Positions 6,877 to 13,246 of a DNA stretch of 13,575 bases are shown here, in pieces. The DNA comes from an uncultured Erysipelotrichaceae bacterium (GTDB taxonomy: Bacteria; Bacillota_I; Bacilli_A; Erysipelotrichales; Erysipelotrichaceae). The translations under genes and the position numbers were made by a program. Location of the stretch: positions 1 to 13,575 of the forward strand of contig CADBPK010000258.1 of assembly GCA_902796465.1 (NCBI GenBank), given 5' to 3'. Every line of letters starts with the position of its first letter. Position 1 is the first letter of the stretch. Under the pieces are notes generated by a model. That model saw only the letters and a program-made list of their open reading frames with translations. It was not told the DNA's origin and did no database searches.

Positions 6877-7953
6877 TCAGATGCCGCGTTTCTTTGCTTT
6901 ATCGATTGCTTCCCAGAGACCGTTGATATAGGCCGCTCCCAGCGCACGGTCATAAAGACCGTACCCGGGCATCGCTTTTTCACCCCAGATCATCCGGCCG
7001 TGATCAGGTCTGATGGGTCCGTCAAATCCGATATCATACAGGGCCTTCACGATCTCGTACATGTCAAAAGTCCCGTCGGATGAAAGTTGCGCAGCCTCTT
7101 CAATATTGTCAGGGGAATGAAATTTCAGATTCCGCACATGCGCGAAATGAATTCTTCCTTTCAGGGAGCGGATCATATCAGGAAGATCATTCTCCAGATT
7201 CGTTCCGTAGCTTCCCGAGCAGAAAGTCACACCGTTATGTACATCATCCACCGCTTCCATAAGCCGCAGGATCTTCTCCTTGCTGGTAATGATGCGGGGC
7301 AGTCCGAAAACCGGCCATGCCGGATCATCCGGGTGGATCGCCATTCTGATGTCATACTCCCGGCATACCGGCATGATCCTTTCCAGAAAATAGACAAGAT
7401 TTTCAAACAGCTTCTCGTTGTCAATATCCTGATAGAGCGCAAAAAGTTCTTTTACTTTTGCCATTCTTTCAGGTTCCCATCCCGGCATGACGGTTCCGTT
7501 GGTGTCATCTGCGATCGAAGCGAACATCTTTTCCGGATCAAGCGCGTCCACCGCTGCCTGTGTATAGGCAAGCACTGTTGAACCATCCGCTCTTTTTCTG
7601 GCCAGTTCGGTTCTTGTCCAGTCAAACACAGGCATGAAATTATAGCATACGAGGTGTATGTCCTCTTCCCCGAGATTTCTCAGACATTCAATATATGTTT
7701 CAATATCCTTTTCCCTTTCGGAAGACCCTGTTTTGATGGCATCACTGACATTGACGCTCTCAATACCTTCAATCTTCAGACCTGCAGCTTCGACTTCTTT
7801 TCTCAGTGCATGGATCTCCTCTCTTGTCCAGAGATCTCCGGGCTGTTTGTCATAGAGCGTCGTGATCACGCCGGTTACACCGGGAATCTGGCGGATCTGT
7901 TCCAGTGTTACCGTATCATGGGATGAGCCATACCACCGCAGTGTCATTTTCAT
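6877..7953 (-). CDS. uxuA: Mannonate dehydratase
   Basis: This 358-residue protein is UxuA, which dehydrates D-mannonate to 2-keto-3-deoxy-D-gluconate in glucuronate catabolism in the cytosol. Characteristic stretches are CYNFMPVFDWTRT at 103-115, AIHPDDP at 205-211, CSGSYGTNLENDLP at 245-258, HVRN at 272-275 and RPDHGR at 315-320, ending with YGLYDRALGAAYINGLWEA. The length matches the Bacillus-type enzyme. I chose the first ATG (MKM) because AAAGGAGG (minus strand, 7963-7970) sits 9 bases upstream of it. UxuB, UxaC, KdgK and KdgA are not adjacent, so the rest of the pathway must be elsewhere or just outside the window. Expression is probably controlled at the symmetric promoter described at 8033-8097. 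Confidence 0.96.
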   Translation of the reverse strand: MKMTLRWYGSSHDTVTLEQIRQIPGVTGVITTLYDKQPGDLWTREEIHALRKEVEAAGLKIEGIESVNVSDAIKTGSSEREKDIETYIECLRNLGEEDIHLVCYNFMPVFDWTRTELARKRADGSTVLAYTQAAVDALDPEKMFASIADDTNGTVMPGWEPERMAKVKELFALYQDIDNEKLFENLVYFLERIMPVCREYDIRMAIHPDDPAWPVFGLPRIITSKEKILRLMEAVDDVHNGVTFCSGSYGTNLENDLPDMIRSLKGRIHFAHVRNLKFHSPDNIEEAAQLSSDGTFDMYEIVKALYDIGFDGPIRPDHGRMIWGEKAMPGYGLYDRALGAAYINGLWEAIDKAKKRGI

Positions 7954-8032
7954 AGAAAAGAACCTCCTTTATCTCATAAATCATCATTCTTATCAATTAC
8001 AGCCGGTCCGGGAACCAGTGAATTCCCTGTCC

Positions 8033-8053
8033 TTTACATATACTATACATAAA
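8033..8053 (-). promoter_or_regulatory. Imperfect palindrome over the uxuA -10 (candidate operator)
   Basis: The minus strand reads TTTATGTATAGTATATGTAA plus a final A. It is an imperfect 21-base dyad with a central G in which all but two mirrored base pairs match. It covers the proposed -10 of the uxuA promoter, where a bound repressor would block transcription. GntR- or LacI-type regulators commonly control hexuronate genes, but no regulator gene is in the window. Confidence 0.4.
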
Positions 8054-8070
8054 CCGGTGTCATGATGTAA
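8042..8070 (-). promoter_or_regulatory. Candidate sigma-A promoter of uxuA
   Basis: The minus strand reads TTACAT (8065-8070), a 17-base spacer and TATAGT (8042-8047), placing the start of transcription near 8035 and giving a leader of about 80 bases to the uxuA ATG. The -35 overlaps a perfect 11-base palindrome ATGTAATACAT (8065-8075). A further inverted repeat, TGTTC-N7-GAACA (8081-8097), lies just upstream. The remaining part of this divergent gap (8098-8139) should hold the promoter for the plus-strand genes; a TATGAT at 8105-8110 is the only -10-like box I see and it is weak. Confidence 0.55.
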
Positions 8071-8139
8071 TACATTTAACTGTTCGTTTTATGAACATTC
8101 ATAGTATGATTATTCATATATTGTCTCATCGGACGATTG

Positions 8140-8928
8140 ATGAAAGAAAGACAGCATATGAAAAGTGATTTCTGGCTGATGGCGCCATTCAATACATTAT
8201 TCTGCATTACCTTCACCTTCTTCCTGCTTCTTCTTGCAGGTCTGAGCATCCTTCTGAAAAACAAGGATGACCATACAAAACGGGTCATTCTGTCCGTTGT
8301 GTGCATGATCACCTTTATCGGCTTTTTTGTTTACAAATACTATCTTTCCATCGATGCTGAATACAATCTCCTGACAGCGGACAGGGAGGGATTCAACTGG
8401 TGGAATGAGCTTCCTCTGCATTTATGCAATATCAATATGATGCTGATACCGGTCGCGGTTCTCAGCAAAAACCGTCCGCTGATGAATTTCTGCTTTTTTG
8501 TAGCCCCTCTCGGCGCAATGATGGCACTTGCCATGCCGACTGCCGGATTCAGCGGATACTCCCTCCTGCTTCCGCGCATGCTGGGATTTTACGGCACGCA
8601 TTTCATGATCGTGATCGAAGGCCTGGCTATCGTCACGTTCGGTCTGTACCGGCCGGAATTCCGCGATCTGCCCGGGACTTTCCTGGCAGCCGTCGGACTA
8701 ACCTTCATGGTCTTCCTCTTCGATACACTTCTCCGTTTCACCGGCATTTACACCCGTGCCAATTATTTCTACACATATGAAACAGAGGGCAATGTACTTC
8801 TGAATCTGTTCCACAGCTGGATCCCGGTACCATTCCTTTATCTTATTCCCTGTCTTGCAATCCTGGGAGCTTATATGTTCCTTATCATGTCGTTCTTCAA
8901 AATCGGCGGGACTCGCCGCAGAAAATAA
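8140..8928 (+). CDS. YwaF-like (TIGR02206-type) integral membrane protein
   Basis: This protein of 262 residues (from the ATG at 8140) is almost entirely membrane-embedded, with about seven hydrophobic helices (roughly 17-39, 47-68, 96-110, 113-132, 148-169, 181-201 and 228-251). The segment NELPLHLCNINM around residues 89-100 and the aromatic and histidine pattern GFYGTHFM and NLFHSWIPVPF resemble the YwaF/TIGR02206 family of Bacillota membrane proteins, whose function is not established. Three starts are possible: TTG 8137, ATG 8140 (GGA 6 bases upstream) and ATG 8158. None has a strong ribosome binding site, so the first few residues are uncertain. It heads a three-gene plus-strand cluster and is divergent from uxuA. 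Confidence 0.8.
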   Translation: MKERQHMKSDFWLMAPFNTLFCITFTFFLLLLAGLSILLKNKDDHTKRVILSVVCMITFIGFFVYKYYLSIDAEYNLLTADREGFNWWNELPLHLCNINMMLIPVAVLSKNRPLMNFCFFVAPLGAMMALAMPTAGFSGYSLLLPRMLGFYGTHFMIVIEGLAIVTFGLYRPEFRDLPGTFLAAVGLTFMVFLFDTLLRFTGIYTRANYFYTYETEGNVLLNLFHSWIPVPFLYLIPCLAILGAYMFLIMSFFKIGGTRRRK

Positions 8929-8961
8929 AAATCGTGTATTGTACCTGAAAGGAGGCAGATC

Positions 8962-9279
8962 ATGATAATTGCTTTTCTCATCTGGACAGTTTTAGCTGTA
9001 ATATTCTTGTGTATCGGCATATACTGCCGGTCTTCCCGGAAACCGGTAGGGTTCTGGGCAAATTCACAACCGCCGAAAATCAGAGATGTACAGAAATACA
9101 ATTATGAAATGTCCAGGCTCTGGATGGTATATGCACTGCTGTTCGAATGTACCGGCATCCCTTTCCTGTTTTTAAAGCAGAACAGTCCGGTCTTCATCAT
9201 TCCTGTCCTTGCCAATGTCTTCCTCGCAATCGGTATCATGGCTGTTTACGGGAAGATCGAAAGCAAATATATAAAATAG
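8962..9279 (+). CDS. Small three-helix membrane protein, unknown function
   Basis: This 105-residue protein has hydrophobic helices at about 2-21, 52-71 and 76-96. Between the first and second lies a soluble loop with RKPVGFWANSQPPKIRDVQKYN (residues 26-47, quoted here in two parts: RKPVGFWANSQ and PPKIRDVQKYN). I recall this KPVGFWAN / DVxKYN pattern in other small Bacillota membrane proteins without known function, but cannot name a family with certainty. The start follows a full AAAGGAGG site by 7-8 bases. It lies 33 bases after the YwaF-like gene and is probably in the same transcript. Confidence 0.8.
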   Translation: MIIAFLIWTVLAVIFLCIGIYCRSSRKPVGFWANSQPPKIRDVQKYNYEMSRLWMVYALLFECTGIPFLFLKQNSPVFIIPVLANVFLAIGIMAVYGKIESKYIK

Positions 9280-9287
9280 AGACCATA

Positions 9288-9304
9288 GAAAACCTGTTGT
9301 TTTC
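9288..9304 (+). other. Small stem-loop directly before a ribosome binding site
   Basis: GAAAAC (9288-9293) and GTTTTC (9299-9304) form a perfect six-pair stem with a CTGTT loop. The AGGAGG of the next gene starts at the very next base. It may protect or modulate the ribosome binding site, but a stem this short could be chance. Confidence 0.3.
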
Positions 9305-9316
9305 AGGAGGAAACTT

Positions 9317-9748
9317 ATGCCCGGAAAATATGATATCTCCGTTTTCTTTGATGAGCCCTTCCTCGTCATCGATTTTCTGCCGGAACAGGTTCCCCCGGAA
9401 AGTCACGGTCAATTCCCGGATATTGAGCAGTTTTATCTGGAGCCGGAACGGTATGCCGAAATACGGGAAAGATTCGCGCATATTCTTCTGAAACTGAACT
9501 GTTACAGCGATTTCATCGTTTTTTATGATTCCGATGAAACAGGCATCCGCAATGAAGATCCGCAGACATTGTTCCGGAAGATCATTGAAAACACCCGGAA
9601 TATCAATATCCTGATCCTCCCGGAGAACTCCCTTGTTTCCCTTCACAGGGATGACCTGTGCATGACCGTTTTCAATCCTGAAACAAAACTGCTGAACCAG
9701 ATCCGGGCATTGGCAGGATCCTATGGATTGTTCGTCTGGAAACCATAA
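9317..9748 (+). CDS. Soluble protein of unknown function, 143 residues
   Basis: I do not recognise this protein. It is acidic, has no signal peptide or membrane helix, and alternates hydrophobic strands (YDISVFF, FLVIDFL, SDFIVFYD, NINILILPE, GLFVWKP) with helices (PERYAEIRERFAHILLKL at about 43-60 and PQTLFRKIIENT at 82-93), suggesting a small alpha/beta fold. The N-terminal and central segments contain clustered acidic residues (FFDEP, FYDSDETG). An AGGAGG lies 6 bases before the ATG. It is the third gene of the plus-strand cluster, and its TAA forms part of the terminator that follows. Without homologues no function can be proposed. Confidence 0.75.
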   Translation: MPGKYDISVFFDEPFLVIDFLPEQVPPESHGQFPDIEQFYLEPERYAEIRERFAHILLKLNCYSDFIVFYDSDETGIRNEDPQTLFRKIIENTRNINILILPENSLVSLHRDDLCMTVFNPETKLLNQIRALAGSYGLFVWKP

Positions 9749-9783
9749 AAAGAACCGTGTTTTTCAAAACTCGGTTCTTTTTT
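9747..9783. terminator. Bidirectional rho-independent terminator between convergent genes
   Basis: AAAAAGAACCG (9747-9757) pairs with CGGTTCTTTTT (9772-9782). Inside, GTTTT (9759-9763) pairs with AAAAC (9666 shifted to 9766-9770), leaving one T-T mismatch and a two-base loop. A T-run follows on both strands. The hairpin overlaps the stop codon of the plus-strand gene (9746-9748) and that of the minus-strand glucosidase (9782-9784), so one element ends both transcripts. Confidence 0.9.
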
Positions 9784-11461
9784 ATTTCTGCAGAACAACG
9801 GCCTGGTATGGTTTCAATTCAGCTTTGCCTTCGCTGAATTTCAGGGAATCATAATTATTCAGAAGCACTTCCGCGTATTCATAACCATCAGGCATGCGGA
9901 AGGATGCTTTATACCTGCTGAAATTTCCCATCACAAGCAGCGTTTTGCCCTGGTATATCCTCGTATAGGCAATGACCTGTCTGTGATCATGTGCATATTC
10001 TTCCGTCTCACCGTATATGGCAGTTTCGTTCGTCTTCTTGATCTTCAGAAGTTTCTGATAGAATCTGTAAACAGATTTTTTACTGTTGAGATCCTTTTCG
10101 GCATTGATCTCTTTATAATCCGGATTCATGCACTGCCACGGTTCATGTCCCCTGTTGAATCCGCCGTTGACGGATCCGTTCCACTGCATCGGCACACGGG
10201 CATGGTCCCTTGCCCCGTACCGGATAAAGCGGAATGCCAGCTGCTTCGGAATATGATATTTGCACAGAAGATCATAGACAAAATGGCTGACCGGATCTTT
10301 CATTTCATCAATGCTTCTGAACTTGCAGGCGGTCATGCCGATCTCCTCACCCATATAGATGAATGGTATCCCGAATCCCATGAAAGTCACCGTTGCAAGC
10401 ATCGTCGCTGCTTCATAGCGGTATTTTCCGGTATCGATGGAAAAACGGCTGACACTTCTTATGTTGTCGTGATTTTCCAGAACCAGCGTATTCCAGCCAT
10501 CCCGGTAATACGTTTTCTGCGGTCCGAATAATCCCTTTTTGAATTGTTTCAGATCAAACGGTTTCCAGAAAAATTTCTTTCCTGCAATATTGTCAGCGTC
10601 CAGATGCGCAAAATTGAAGATCGTATCCAGCTCATGGTTTTCCTCTTTCACGTATGCATATGCATCTTCATCGGACGGATGGAAGGATTCCCCGACGGTA
10701 TATGTGTCATATAAAGAAAGTGACCTGTTATACAATTCGTTGAGATATTCATGTATATGCGGTCCGTCAACATAATACGGTGCACCTTTCTGAAAGGACT
10801 TTTTCGAATGATCATCCTTTATGGGATATACTTTGGAAAACATATTGAATACATCAAACCGGAAGCCGTCGACTCCTTTATCCAGCCAGAAGTTCAATAT
10901 ATCAACGATCTCATCCCTGACCTTCGGATTGTCCCAGTTCAGATCTGCCTGTTCGGGACAGAAAAGATGCAGATAATATTCATCGGTATTCCCGATCCTT
11001 TCCCAGGCACTGCCGGTAAAGGACGATTCCCAGTTTGAGGGCGGAAGAAGCTGATCCCCTTCCCGTCTGCCTTTGCGGATGATGTAGTAATCACGGTACG
11101 GTGAATCCGGCGATTCCAGAGCCTTGCGGAACCACGGATGTTCGATGGATGTATGATTGATGACCATATCCATGATTACCTTAAGATCCCTTTTATGGCA
11201 TTCTTCCAGAAGCCTGTCAAAATCCTCCATTGTTCCGAATTTCACATCGATTGCCTTGTAATCGCTGATATCATATCCATAATCATAATCTGGAGACTGA
11301 TAAAGCGGTGAAAACCAGATAGCCGTAACACCAAGTTCCTTAATGTAATCGAGTTTTGAAATAATGCCTTCAATATCTCCCCAGCCGTCATTGTTGCTGT
11401 CCATGAAACTGAACGGATAAACCTGATATACTACCGCATTTTTATACCATTGTGTACGCAT
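9782..11461 (-). CDS. GH13 alpha-glucosidase, probably oligo-1,6-glucosidase
   Basis: This 559-residue protein is a GH13 alpha-glucosidase of the oligo-1,6-glucosidase/MalL group, releasing glucose from short alpha-glucosides in the cytosol (no signal peptide). Visible landmarks are the calcium-type loop DSNNDGWGD at 21-29, DMVINHT at 98-104, GFRFDV at 199-204 with nucleophile D203, VGESF at 256-260 with acid/base E258, and ENHDN at 329-333 with transition-state stabiliser D332. The C-terminal beta domain ends LKPYQAVVLQK. Valine after the nucleophile is the residue linked to alpha-1,6 preference in this group, so isomaltose-type substrates are likely; this is inference. The start has an AGGGAGAGAG site upstream. 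It appears monocistronic, between two terminators, with no sugar transporter next to it and no clear promoter motif in 11462-11512. Confidence 0.95.
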   Translation of the reverse strand: MRTQWYKNAVVYQVYPFSFMDSNNDGWGDIEGIISKLDYIKELGVTAIWFSPLYQSPDYDYGYDISDYKAIDVKFGTMEDFDRLLEECHKRDLKVIMDMVINHTSIEHPWFRKALESPDSPYRDYYIIRKGRREGDQLLPPSNWESSFTGSAWERIGNTDEYYLHLFCPEQADLNWDNPKVRDEIVDILNFWLDKGVDGFRFDVFNMFSKVYPIKDDHSKKSFQKGAPYYVDGPHIHEYLNELYNRSLSLYDTYTVGESFHPSDEDAYAYVKEENHELDTIFNFAHLDADNIAGKKFFWKPFDLKQFKKGLFGPQKTYYRDGWNTLVLENHDNIRSVSRFSIDTGKYRYEAATMLATVTFMGFGIPFIYMGEEIGMTACKFRSIDEMKDPVSHFVYDLLCKYHIPKQLAFRFIRYGARDHARVPMQWNGSVNGGFNRGHEPWQCMNPDYKEINAEKDLNSKKSVYRFYQKLLKIKKTNETAIYGETEEYAHDHRQVIAYTRIYQGKTLLVMGNFSRYKASFRMPDGYEYAEVLLNNYDSLKFSEGKAELKPYQAVVLQK

Positions 11462-11512
11462 GATCTCTCTCCCTATTTCTGCTTTATTACAGTATTAATA
11501 ATATCGCTCAGA

Positions 11513-11545
11513 TAAATAAAAAGAATGTGCAGAAACTGCACATTC
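11513..11545 (-). terminator. Rho-independent terminator of the six-helix membrane protein gene
   Basis: GAATGTGCAG (11523-11532) and CTGCACATTC (11536-11545) form a perfect ten-pair stem with a three-base loop. On the minus strand it is followed by TTTTTATTTAT. It lies about 30 bases after the stop of the gene at 11576-12139 and upstream of the glucosidase start. Confidence 0.9.
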
Positions 11546-11575
11546 CCCCTAAAAAAGGAAAACAACAAACGCTCC

Positions 11576-12139
11576 TCAGAAGGATTCGTTGATCTCCCTG
11601 CGGAGCCCAAATAAGGTAAAAAGCGTGATAATAGCTGCAATAATTGCCGCTCCGCCAAGAACGGCTGCGATTATGGCAGTCGGTTCTATCGGGATCACAC
11701 GCAGCGCCAGAATACCCAGAACGGAAAGCGCGAGGAATAGAATCATATTAAACCAGCGCAGGAAACCGATCGTTCCTGCTCTCTTTGATCCGTAATCCGA
11801 AGCGATTGTTTCCACGATTCCGAGTATCATAAAAATACAGAAAGCTGAGACCAGATTGACAGCACTCCTGAAAACAGACAGATCCGTTTCCGGCATCACG
11901 ATGCCGAGAATCCAGAAAGCACCGGTGAAGATCGCCAGCAACAGGGAAATCCATTTCAGATATGTCTTCCCGTCTGTGTAATCTCCCAGTTCGTCAATTG
12001 CCAGAAAGAACAGGATCCAGCCGATACAATCCGGCATGATATTGATTTCCGTACCATTGATTGTCAGATTGATATTGACAAGTGTAAAAAGAAATCCAAA
12101 TGCAATATATGATATACCTTTTTTTATGTTCAGTTTCAT
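11576..12139 (-). CDS. Six-helix integral membrane protein, unknown function
   Basis: This 187-residue protein is strongly hydrophobic, with about six helices at roughly 9-25, 33-49, 62-81, 90-112, 127-147 and 154-178. It begins MKLNIKKGISYIAFGFLFTL and has a loop INGTEINIMPDCIGWILFF between the first two helices. This layout occurs in many uncharacterised Bacillota membrane proteins. No catalytic or transport motif is visible. The start is supported by GAAAGG 6 bases upstream of the ATG. It is a single-gene unit with its own promoter (12170-12178) and terminator (11513-11545), divergent from the lipoprotein gene. Confidence 0.8.
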   Translation of the reverse strand: MKLNIKKGISYIAFGFLFTLVNINLTINGTEINIMPDCIGWILFFLAIDELGDYTDGKTYLKWISLLLAIFTGAFWILGIVMPETDLSVFRSAVNLVSAFCIFMILGIVETIASDYGSKRAGTIGFLRWFNMILFLALSVLGILALRVIPIEPTAIIAAVLGGAAIIAAIITLFTLFGLRREINESF

Positions 12140-12169
12140 AAAAAACCTTTCAGAAAATAATACCCATTT

Positions 12170-12178
12170 ATTATAACA
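12170..12178 (-). promoter_or_regulatory. Extended -10 promoter of the six-helix membrane protein gene
   Basis: The minus strand reads TGTTATAAT, an extended -10 box (TGnTATAAT), with a weak TTTATC (12192-12197) 16 bases upstream as a possible -35. Transcription would start about 24 bases before the gene's ATG at 12139. The opposite strand, towards the lipoprotein gene, shows only a weak TAAAAT box near 12194-12199. Confidence 0.6.
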
Positions 12179-12234
12179 GGCATATAGAGATGATAAAATA
12201 AAACTGCGATTCAGGCAATATACAGGAGCGGAAA

Positions 12235-12618
12235 ATGATAAATAAATGGATCAATGGGCTTACGGCAGCCCTGCTCATGTTCCTTCTGACTGCGTGTTCC
12301 GCAGAAAACGGAAGCATCGGTGAATGGTCACGTATGGGCAACTATACTGACGGCAACAGCAATTTTCTTTCCATTACAACAGCGAAGGAAACGTCAGCTG
12401 ATGAAAATGAATATGAAGGCTATTATGTCAACGTATTTATCGAAGGCACTACATACGGCTGGTTCATACCGCAGGAAGGAAATACCCTGCACGGAAACCT
12501 GATGCCGGAATTTGAAGAGGAAACATTTATCGTTACGGTTTCAGAAGAAGGAAAAGACGGGCTTCTTCTCACACTGGAAAACGGGAATACCTATCATTTC
12601 AAACCGGTCAGCCAGTAA
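12235..12618 (+). CDS. Small predicted lipoprotein
   Basis: This 127-residue protein has a lipoprotein signal peptide: a short charged start (MINKWING), a hydrophobic core (LTAALLMFLL) and a lipobox LTAC with the lipidated cysteine at residue 21. The mature part of about 107 residues is acidic and rich in strand-like segments (YYVNVFIEG, TFIVTVSEE, GLLLTLENGNTYHFKPV), suggesting a small beta-rich domain on the outer face of the membrane. I do not recognise a family. An AGGAGCGG site lies just before the ATG. It is divergent from the six-helix membrane protein gene and convergent with rpiB through a shared terminator. Confidence 0.85.
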   Translation: MINKWINGLTAALLMFLLTACSAENGSIGEWSRMGNYTDGNSNFLSITTAKETSADENEYEGYYVNVFIEGTTYGWFIPQEGNTLHGNLMPEFEEETFIVTVSEEGKDGLLLTLENGNTYHFKPVSQ

Positions 12619-12623
12619 GATCA

Positions 12624-12680
12624 TAAAAAAATCTTTCTCTTTACAGATGTATAAGTCTGTAAGAGAAAGATCTTTTTTTA
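12624..12680. terminator. Bidirectional terminator between lipoprotein gene and rpiB
   Basis: ATCTTTCTCTTTACAGA (12631-12647) pairs with TCTGTAAGAGAAAGAT (12656-12671), giving sixteen pairs with one bulged T and an eight-base loop. An A-run precedes it and a T-run (12673-12679) follows, so it works in both directions. Its right edge contains the rpiB stop codon (12678-12680). Confidence 0.9.
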
Positions 12681-13142
12681 TTCTTCGGCCGCTTTCAGAT
12701 GCTGGGTGGCATCGATCTCATTGATCATCGCTACCCGTTCGGAATGCCTTCCGCCTTCAAATTCAGCGTTAAGCCATTCATCCACAATCATCTTTGCAAG
12801 TTCAACACCGATCACACGCGCACCGAAAGCGATGATATTCGTATTATTGTGCTGTTTGCTGAGTTTTGCGGTATACGGATCGCTGCATACACATGCCCTG
12901 ATCCCATGAACTTTGTTTGCTGCCAGAGAGATACCTACCCCTGTCCCGCAGATCAGGACGCCGCCATCCACTTTGCCTTCCGCGACCAGCTTAGCAACTT
13001 TGTAGCCGCTGACCGGATAATTGAAGCGGTCAGGTGTATCTGTGCCGACATTGATCACCTCATGTCCCTTTTCTTTCAGATACTGCATGATTTCGTTTTT
13101 CATATCGACTGCGACATGATCATTTCCGATTGCCAATTTCAT
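12678..13142 (-). CDS. rpiB: Ribose-5-phosphate isomerase B (RpiB/LacAB family)
   Basis: This 154-residue protein belongs to the RpiB/LacA/LacB sugar-phosphate isomerase family, interconverting ribose 5-phosphate and ribulose 5-phosphate or a related sugar phosphate. Landmarks are GNDHV at 6-10, the catalytic loop CGTGVGISLAANK at 65-77 with C65, SDPYTAKLSKQHNNTN at 87-102 with H98 and N99, FGARVIG at 106-112, and GGRHSERV at 130-137. I start it at ATG 13142 rather than an in-frame ATG at 13157, because GGAGG (minus strand, 13151-13155) lies 8 bases upstream and the homologous N terminus begins MKLAIG. It is a single gene here, not next to a lac or pentose operon, so the exact sugar cannot be told. 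LacB-like or other ketose-phosphate roles remain possible. Confidence 0.93.
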   Translation of the reverse strand: MKLAIGNDHVAVDMKNEIMQYLKEKGHEVINVGTDTPDRFNYPVSGYKVAKLVAEGKVDGGVLICGTGVGISLAANKVHGIRACVCSDPYTAKLSKQHNNTNIIAFGARVIGVELAKMIVDEWLNAEFEGGRHSERVAMINEIDATQHLKAAEE

Positions 13143-13161
13143 ATTCTGTGCCTCCAAGATT

Positions 13162-13189
13162 ATTATATTGATTCTTTCATCTGCCGCAA
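13162..13189 (-). promoter_or_regulatory. Candidate promoter of rpiB
   Basis: The minus strand reads TTGCGG (13184-13189), a 16-base spacer and a perfect TATAAT (13162-13167). The predicted transcript would start near 13155, right at the GGAGG, giving an unusually short leader of about 13 bases. A second -10-like TATAGT at 13197-13202 lacks a -35 outside the upstream terminator. Confidence 0.45.
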
Positions 13190-13217
13190 GTATTGAACTA
13201 TATCGTGTGCCGGATTC

Positions 13218-13245
13218 ATAAAAAAACGGAGAGATATCCCCGTTT
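13218..13245 (-). terminator. Rho-independent terminator of the right-edge gene
   Basis: On the minus strand AAACGGGGA (13237-13245) pairs with TCTCCGTTT (13224-13232), nine pairs including one G-T, around a four-base loop. It is followed by a run of seven T. It starts one base after the stop codon of the gene entering from the right edge. Confidence 0.85.
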
Positions 13246-13246
13246 A

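Noticed and set aside
9782..11461. Trehalose-6-phosphate hydrolase as an alternative identity for the GH13 enzyme
   Set aside because: The family cannot be fully separated by eye, but there is no trehalose PTS or TreR gene nearby. The GFRFDV motif fits oligo-1,6-glucosidase at least as well, so I kept the more general call.
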